Made by a program: the position numbers and the translations under genes | In this document: positions 6,522-10,289 of the stretch, piece after piece | Layout of the letters: each line of letters starts with the position of its first letter | Position numbering within the stretch: position 1 is the stretch's first letter | The notes under the pieces: generated by a model | Database searches by the model: none | Told to the model about the DNA's origin: nothing | What the model saw: only the letters and a program-made list of their open reading frames with translations | Source: Actinomycetes bacterium | GTDB lineage: Bacteria; Actinomycetota; Actinomycetes; Actinomycetales; Demequinaceae | NCBI GenBank assembly: GCA_023428185.1 | Contig: JAEYYZ010000138.1 | Location: 1-10,289, forward strand | Reading direction: 5' to 3' | Length of the DNA: 10,289 nucleotides

Positions 6522-6606
6522 CGTCACTGGGCACCGCTTGGGAGTCACATCTGTCACTCTCGCCTCACTAGACCCGAATATTTATGCAAGGCGGTGGCCA
6601 GTGACG
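6522..6606. repeat. 18-bp imperfect inverted repeat enclosing a 49-base loop
   Basis: The left arm (6522-6539) begins CGTCACTGG and the right arm (6589-6606) ends CCAGTGACG. Across the 18 positions there are 16 Watson-Crick pairs, one G-T pair and one mismatch (6531/6597). The loop contains a smaller inverted repeat (GAGT at 6542-6545 against ACTC at 6556-6559, with ACA/TGT inside) and an AT-rich patch GAATATTTATG (6576-6586), unusual for this GC-rich sequence. It could be a structured RNA, a bidirectional terminator or a small mobile-element relic. Confidence 0.7.
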
Positions 6607-6661
6607 TTCACGAGGCGCAGCGTAGCGGTGCAAGAGGGCAGATGGGGGCGAGGGTCCACGC

Positions 6662-6681
6662 GCCCGCGCCGCGAAGCGGGC
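6662..6681. repeat. GC-rich hairpin GCCCGC/GCGGGC
   Basis: GCCCGC (6662-6667) pairs with GCGGGC (6676-6681) across an 8-base loop. It lies beyond sdhB on that gene's transcript. No T-run is next to it on either strand. Confidence 0.4.
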
Positions 6682-6712
6682 ACGTGCAGAGGGGAAGACG
6701 AGGGGGGCGACG

Positions 6713-6744
6713 AAAAGTGGGTCGGCGCGGCAAGGAGCCGCCCC
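6713..6744 (-). terminator. Candidate terminator of the sdh operon
   Basis: On the - strand, seven bases past the sdhB stop, GGGGCGGC and GCCGCGCC pair around TCCTT (6724-6744) with one mismatch: five inner pairs, a G-G mismatch and two more. A short TTTT (6713-6716 complement) follows after GACCCAC. This is a weak intrinsic terminator at best. Confidence 0.4.
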
Positions 6745-6750
6745 GAAGGC

Positions 6751-7518
6751 CTAGAACTCGCCGGTGTTAAGCGCCTTCTTGACCTCGGAGATGGCCTGAG
6801 TTACCTCGATGCCACGAGGGCACGCCTCGGTGCAGTTGAAGGCCGTGCGGCACTTCCACACTCCGGCTCGGTCGTTGAGGATTTCCAGGCGGTCCCATTG
6901 ACCCTCATCGCGAGAGTCAAAGATGAACCGGTGTGCGCCCACAATGGCTTGAGGGCCAAAGTATTGGCCGTCGGTCCAGAACACCGGGCATGCCGTGGTG
7001 CACGCGGCACACATGATGCACTTGGTGGTGTCGTCAAAACGCGCGCGCTGTTCTGGGGTTTGGAGGCGCTCACGTTCGGGTGCCGAACCGGTGGTCATGA
7101 GGAACGGCATGATGGACCGGTAGCTCGCAAAGAACGGCTCCATGTCCACAATGAGGTCCTTCTCCACCGGCAAACCAGCAATGGGTTCGATGGTGATGGG
7201 CCGGGCCGGGTTGAGGTCCTTGAGAAGCGTCTTGCACGCCAAGCGGTTTTTGGCGTTGATGCGCATGGCATCGGACCCGCACACACCGTGGGCGCACGAC
7301 CGACGGAACGCGAGTGAACCGTCTTGCTCCCACTTGACCTTGTGTAGGGCGTCCAAGACGCGATCGGTGCCATGGGCCTGGACCGTGAACTCTTCCCAGT
7401 AGTCCTCACCGGGAGCGTGCTCGCCTGCACCTTCTGGGTTGTTGCGGCGGATGCGCAACGTCACTTCAAAACTGGGAACAGCACCCACTTCAACGGGAGC
7501 GTCAGCAACGGAAGTCAT
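6751..7518 (-). CDS. sdhB: Succinate dehydrogenase iron-sulfur subunit
   Basis: Encodes 255 residues, typical for SdhB. It passes electrons from the flavin in SdhA to quinone at the membrane. The [2Fe-2S] site is C75, C80, D83 and C95 (SCAHGVCGSDAM and LACK), the Asp being normal as in E. coli SdhB. The C-terminal ferredoxin domain has C167, C170 and C173 (CIMCAAC) plus C233 for the [4Fe-4S] cluster, and C177, C223 and C229 for the [3Fe-4S] cluster, by analogy with the E. coli ligand pattern. All expected ligands are present. It is the last gene of sdhCDAB, starting three bases after the sdhA stop; GGAGAGGAAG inside the sdhA end provides the ribosome binding site. The N-terminal region has a small insertion rich in Gly, Glu and Asn (about 25-40). 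Confidence 0.96.
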   Translation of the reverse strand: MTSVADAPVEVGAVPSFEVTLRIRRNNPEGAGEHAPGEDYWEEFTVQAHGTDRVLDALHKVKWEQDGSLAFRRSCAHGVCGSDAMRINAKNRLACKTLLKDLNPARPITIEPIAGLPVEKDLIVDMEPFFASYRSIMPFLMTTGSAPERERLQTPEQRARFDDTTKCIMCAACTTACPVFWTDGQYFGPQAIVGAHRFIFDSRDEGQWDRLEILNDRAGVWKCRTAFNCTEACPRGIEVTQAISEVKKALNTGEF

Positions 7519-7521
7519 GGG

Positions 7522-9291
7522 TTAGTACTTCCTCTCCATGGGTAGGTACTTGGTGACGGTTACGGGCTTGTAATCCAACCGCACACCAGCGTCGTCCACG
7601 TAGGCCATGGTGTGGAGCATGAACTTCTCGTCGTCGCGAGTGGGGAAGTCTTCGCGGTAGTGGCCTCCACGGCTTTCCTCTCGTGCCGCGGCACCGGCCA
7701 CAACTACCTCGGCAAGGTCAATGAGGAAACCCAACTCAATGGCCTCGAGGAGGTCAGTGTTGAAGCGTTGGCCGCGGTCGTGAATGGCGATGTTGGCGTA
7801 GCGCTGCTTGAGGCTGGAGATAACCTCGGCGGCCTCCGCGAGTGATTCCGCTGTGCGGAACACCTGGACATTGCGGTCCATGGTCTCTTGGAGTTCTTTG
7901 CGCAACACGGCTATGGGCTCTGTGCCTTCGCCCACGGTGGTGGCACGCAATCGCTCTACCGCCGATGCCACGCCTTGGTGGGCATCGTCAGGGATGGGGG
8001 CAAAGTCTGCAGTGAGGGCGTATTCGGCGGAAGCGATTCCAGCGCGCTTGCCAAAGACGTTGATGTCCAGCAGGGAGTTGGTGCCCAGGCGGTTTGCGCC
8101 GTGTACTGACACGCAGGCGCACTCGCCCGCGGCGTAAAGGCCGCGCACCACGTCGGTGTTGTTGCGCAATACCTCACCGTGGACAGTGGTGGGGATGCCG
8201 CCCATGGCGTAGTGCGCGGTGGGGAACACGGGCACGGGTTCTGTGTAGGGCTCTACGCCTAGGTAGGTGCGCGCAAACTCGGTGATGTCTGGCAACTTGG
8301 CGTCGATGTGCGCGGGCTCAAGGTGAGTGAGATCAAGCAGCACGTAATCCTTGTTGGGGCCTGCCCCGCGGCCCTCGCGCACCTCATTGGCCATGGCTCG
8401 CGCCACCATGTCGCGCGGCGCGAGGTCCTTGATGGTGGGGGCATAGCGCTCCATGAAGCGCTCGCCCTCGGAGTTGCGCAGGATCCCGCCTTCACCGCGC
8501 GCGGCCTCGGATAGCAAGATTCCAAGGCCTGCCAGGCCTGTGGGGTGGAATTGGAAGAACTCCATGTCCTCGAGCGGCAATCCGGCACGCAGAGCTAACG
8601 CCATGCCGTCTCCGGTGAGTGTGTGCGCGTTGGACGTGGTCTTGAAGATCTTGCCGGCGCCACCCGTAGCGAACACCACCGACTTGGCACGGAACGTGTG
8701 GACCACGCCGGTGGACAGCTCGTAGGCGATGACCCCGGCTACGGCCACGTCCTCGCCAGGCGCGGCACCCTGGGGCGGCGCGGAAAGGATCAAGTCCAGC
8801 ACGTAGAACTCGTTGAAGAACTCCACCTCTTGCTTGATGCACTGTTGGTAGAGGGTCTGCAGAATCATGTGACCGGTACGGTCTGCGGAATAGCACGCGC
8901 GCCGCACGGCAGCCTCACCGTGGTTGCGGGTGTGCCCGCCAAAGCGTCGTTGATCGATGTGACCGTCGTCGGTGCGGTTGAACGGCAAGCCCATCTTTTC
9001 TAGGTCAAGTACCGCGTCCACCGCCTCGCGGCACAAGATTTCCGCCGCGTCTTGGTCCACCAAGTAGTCGCCGCCCTTGATGGTGTCAAAGGTGTGCCAT
9101 TCAGCGTTGTCGTCTTCCACATTGGCAAGGGCCGCCGCCATACCGCCTTGAGCCGCCCCTGTGTGGGAGCGGGTGGGGTACAACTTGGTGAGCACCGCGG
9201 TCTTGGCGCGCTGCGAACTCTCTAGAGCGGCGCGCATGCCGGCGCCTCCCGCGCCCACAATGACTACGTCGTACTCATGAACCGTGGTCAT
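7522..9291 (-). CDS. sdhA: Succinate dehydrogenase flavoprotein subunit
   Basis: Encodes 589 residues, the standard SdhA length. It oxidises succinate to fumarate on the cytoplasmic face as the catalytic subunit of complex II. The FAD-binding GAGGAG lies at 13-18, and H43 in RSHTGAAQGG is the residue that carries covalent FAD in the family. Active-site residues are visible: H249 in FQFHPTG, the RGEGG loop (265-269), R293 in APRDMVARAM (expected proton-relay Arg), H360 in TAHYAMGGI and R401 in ANRLGTNSLLD. The C-terminal capping region (about 430-589) ends in KYLPMERKY. The ATG overlaps the sdhD stop as ATGA, with GAGGA (9298-9302 complement) 6 bases upstream. Covalent flavinylation would need an SdhE-type assembly factor, which is not in this window. 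Confidence 0.97.
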   Translation of the reverse strand: MTTVHEYDVVIVGAGGAGMRAALESSQRAKTAVLTKLYPTRSHTGAAQGGMAAALANVEDDNAEWHTFDTIKGGDYLVDQDAAEILCREAVDAVLDLEKMGLPFNRTDDGHIDQRRFGGHTRNHGEAAVRRACYSADRTGHMILQTLYQQCIKQEVEFFNEFYVLDLILSAPPQGAAPGEDVAVAGVIAYELSTGVVHTFRAKSVVFATGGAGKIFKTTSNAHTLTGDGMALALRAGLPLEDMEFFQFHPTGLAGLGILLSEAARGEGGILRNSEGERFMERYAPTIKDLAPRDMVARAMANEVREGRGAGPNKDYVLLDLTHLEPAHIDAKLPDITEFARTYLGVEPYTEPVPVFPTAHYAMGGIPTTVHGEVLRNNTDVVRGLYAAGECACVSVHGANRLGTNSLLDINVFGKRAGIASAEYALTADFAPIPDDAHQGVASAVERLRATTVGEGTEPIAVLRKELQETMDRNVQVFRTAESLAEAAEVISSLKQRYANIAIHDRGQRFNTDLLEAIELGFLIDLAEVVVAGAAAREESRGGHYREDFPTRDDEKFMLHTMAYVDDAGVRLDYKPVTVTKYLPMERKY

Positions 9292-9737
9292 CGCACGTCC
9301 TCACAGAATTGGGGAACCGTGGGGGGTTCATACCCCACTGGACAAGGGTCAAAGGTAAAGATCACGAGAGTGCCGAGCACCATCACCACGGTCACTGCGG
9401 CCCCAAGGAGCCACATCCACACCAGGCGCATGCGCGGACCGGCGTAGTCGTTGACGAGTAAGCGCATACCGTTGCCGCCGTGGAGCATCGCAAGCCACAG
9501 CATGGCCAGGTCCCACACTTGCCACAACGGTGAGGCCCACTTTCCAGCGACAAAGGCAAAGTCGATCTGATTCACGCCATCGCCAGTGAGCAGGTTGATA
9601 AACAAGTGGGTGAAGATCAAGACAATGAGCACTACGCCCGATGCCCGCATAAATATCCACGACCACCGTTCCGCTTTGGCGCGGGTACGGCCAGAGGGGT
9701 GGCGCTTGCGGGGTTCGGTGAGTTGGGGCGCGGCCAT
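9288..9737 (-). CDS. sdhD: Succinate dehydrogenase hydrophobic membrane anchor subunit D
   Basis: Encodes 149 residues with three predicted membrane helices at about 33-51, 70-92 and 105-128, preceded by a basic cytoplasmic N-terminus. With SdhC it anchors the SdhAB head and forms the quinone site. RWSWIFMRASG (24-34) is the conserved entry to helix 1, with R31 and S33 at positions expected near quinone. H86 in MLHGGNGMRLLVND is the likely haem-b ligand, H44 another conserved candidate. The C-terminal tail is longer than many homologues and contains C132 and C145 on the outer side. Its start overlaps the sdhC stop by one base (TAATG), with GGAGGTGA just upstream inside sdhC. Confidence 0.92.
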   Translation of the reverse strand: MAAPQLTEPRKRHPSGRTRAKAERWSWIFMRASGVVLIVLIFTHLFINLLTGDGVNQIDFAFVAGKWASPLWQVWDLAMLWLAMLHGGNGMRLLVNDYAGPRMRLVWMWLLGAAVTVVMVLGTLVIFTFDPCPVGYEPPTVPQFCEDVR

Positions 9738-10111
9738 TACTCACCTCCAAAGATGTGCATGAGGTGACGAGGCAAGAAGCCGGCCATGAGAACCACGACA
9801 AGAATCCACACCACCCACGCCAAGAGCCGTTGGCGGCGCAACGCCCACGCCCACGTGTCGACGGCAATGATGCGGAGTCCGTTGAAAGCATGGAAGGCGA
9901 TAGCGCCCACGAGGCCCGCCTCAACTAGGCCAAAGAGTGGGGTCTTATACGAGCCGATGACTTCGTTATACGCCTCGGGCGAGACCCTCACCAACGAGGT
10001 ATCAATCACGTGCACCAGCAAGAAGAAGAAGATCGCTACGCCAGCGGCGCGGTGAGCTATCCAGTTCCACATTCCCTCGCGACCGCGATACACGGTGGGC
10101 GCTGGGGACAC
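9737..10111 (-). CDS. sdhC: Succinate dehydrogenase cytochrome b subunit C
   Basis: Encodes 124 residues from the GTG at 10111. Three membrane helices are predicted at about 22-41, 62-85 and 96-114. YRGREGMWNWIAHRAAGV (8-25) is the typical entry of actinobacterial SdhC, and FHAFNGLRIIAVD (73-85) carries H74, the likely haem-b ligand. With SdhD it forms the membrane anchor and quinone site of complex II. I chose the GTG because AAGAGGAG lies 5 bases before it; an in-frame ATG at 10147 would add MAAHTSNARGVA but has no ribosome binding site. If a transcript starts near 10182, as the -10 box suggests, both starts would be on it. It is the first gene of sdhCDAB and is divergent from a manC-type gene. 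Confidence 0.9.
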   Translation of the reverse strand: MSPAPTVYRGREGMWNWIAHRAAGVAIFFFLLVHVIDTSLVRVSPEAYNEVIGSYKTPLFGLVEAGLVGAIAFHAFNGLRIIAVDTWAWALRRQRLLAWVVWILVVVLMAGFLPRHLMHIFGGE

Positions 10112-10116
10112 GGCTA

Positions 10117-10124
10117 CTCCTCTT
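10117..10124 (-). promoter_or_regulatory. Strong ribosome binding site deciding the GTG start of sdhC
   Basis: The - strand reads AAGAGGAG, then TAGCC, then GTG at 10111. This is the best Shine-Dalgarno match near the sdhC start and argues against the ATG at 10147. Confidence 0.65.
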
Positions 10125-10188
10125 GCATTCGATGTGTGCGCTGCCATCGCCGAGTTCGCTTGCGAGATCAACGGTGGTCTACCCGTCC

Positions 10189-10194
10189 ATCCTA
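10189..10194 (-). promoter_or_regulatory. Likely -10 box of the sdh operon
   Basis: The - strand reads TAGGAT, a good TANNNT match, placing transcription start near 10182, about 70 bases before the GTG. No convincing -35 was found at the right spacing. It shares two base pairs with the -10 box of the divergent gene. Confidence 0.45.
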
Positions 10195-10198
10195 GACT
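10193..10198 (+). promoter_or_regulatory. -10 box for a leaderless manC-type transcript
   Basis: TAGACT ends 7 bases before the GTG at 10206, the spacing of leaderless actinobacterial genes, and there is no Shine-Dalgarno sequence. A -35 box is not clear. Confidence 0.55.
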
Positions 10199-10205
10199 TG
10201 CGCCC

Positions 10206-10289
10206 GTGACCACAATGCCTAGCGGTACGCCTGTCGAACAATTCGCCGCAGTGATACCTGCCGGCGGCGTGGGTTCGCGTTTGTGGCCG
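10206..10289 (+). CDS. manC: Mannose-1-phosphate guanylyltransferase (GDP-mannose pyrophosphorylase), 5' end only
   Basis: Only 28 codons are inside the window. The translation ends AAVIPAGGVGSRLWP, the nucleotide-binding signature of sugar-phosphate nucleotidylyltransferases; the IPAGGxGxRLWP form is typical of mannose-1-phosphate guanylyltransferases, which make GDP-mannose for cell-surface glycans and glycolipids. Other nucleotidylyltransferases more often have AGG.GTRL.P, so the assignment is likely but rests on 15 residues. The GTG at 10206 is preferred because TAGACT is 7 bases upstream, as in leaderless genes; the ATG at 10215 is the alternative and would shorten the protein by three residues. 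It is divergent from sdhC. Confidence 0.72.
   Translation, partial: MTTMPSGTPVEQFAAVIPAGGVGSRLWP

Larger units (their letters stand above)
6466..6750. other. Convergent intergenic region with dense secondary structure, no credible gene
   Basis: This 285-base gap separates the end of the YihY-family gene from the end of sdhB. Open frames entering it lack start signals and family features. It holds several hairpins, a three-fold TGCACG repeat, a long inverted repeat, G-rich runs on the + strand and a weak terminator, listed separately. I find no tRNA-like or known riboswitch-like pattern. Confidence 0.7.

Noticed and set aside
6636..6721. Canonical G-quadruplex
   Set aside because: Each cluster has only three close G-runs; the fourth is too far away for the usual loop limits.
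6466..6750. Hidden tRNA, riboswitch or CRISPR array
   Set aside because: There is no T-loop GGTTCRA-type sequence, no cloverleaf arrangement, no known riboswitch core and no repeat-spacer periodicity beyond the short TGCACG units.
6493..7317. Long open frame on the + strand across the intergenic region and sdhB
   Set aside because: Most of it is antisense to sdhB, whose iron-sulfur ligands are all intact. The part in the intergenic region has no start signal or recognisable domain.

Overview
The window looks like chromosomal core sequence from a high-GC actinobacterium, most likely of the order Micrococcales. The basis is GC-rich codon use, four-base ATGA gene overlaps, -10 boxes lying directly upstream of start codons without a ribosome binding site, and the gene order. 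I see no phage, insertion sequence, CRISPR array or tRNA/rRNA gene. Every gene except the two cut by the window edges appears intact.

Left block (1-4378): envelope stress. An ECF sigma factor of the SigE type (1191-1784) is followed by a membrane-spanning zinc-finger anti-sigma factor (1781-2617), an HtrA/DegP-type membrane serine protease with a PDZ domain (2629-3984) and a TatB-like Tat component (3989-4378). All four are on the + strand and tightly packed. Divergent from them is a SAM-dependent O-methyltransferase (430-1065), coupled by an ATGA overlap to a partial APH-type phosphotransferase that runs off the left edge. This order (methyltransferase divergent from sigE-rseA-htrA-tatB) matches the Mycobacterium tuberculosis Rv1220c-Rv1224 region as I know it. 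A good ECF promoter (GGGAAC, 17 bases, CGTT) sits directly upstream of sigE, which predicts positive autoregulation of the operon.

Middle block (4379-6465): trpS (tryptophanyl-tRNA synthetase) and a YihY/YhjD-family membrane protein, joined by an ATGA overlap on the + strand. A perfect palindrome separates tatB from trpS. The trpS-YhjD pairing is also seen in mycobacteria.

Convergent intergenic region (6466-6750): 285 bases without a credible gene but rich in structure. It holds small hairpins, a TGCACG hexamer repeated three times at an exact 15-base period, an 18-bp imperfect inverted repeat around a 49-base loop with an AT-rich patch, and a possible terminator for the sdh operon. This is the least explained part of the window.

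Right block (6751-10289): the succinate dehydrogenase operon sdhC-sdhD-sdhA-sdhB on the - strand, with 1- to 4-base overlaps or a 3-base gap, encoding complex II of the respiratory chain and TCA cycle. Divergent from sdhC, the first 28 codons of a mannose-1-phosphate guanylyltransferase (manC type) run off the right edge. The two divergent -10 boxes appear to share two base pairs.
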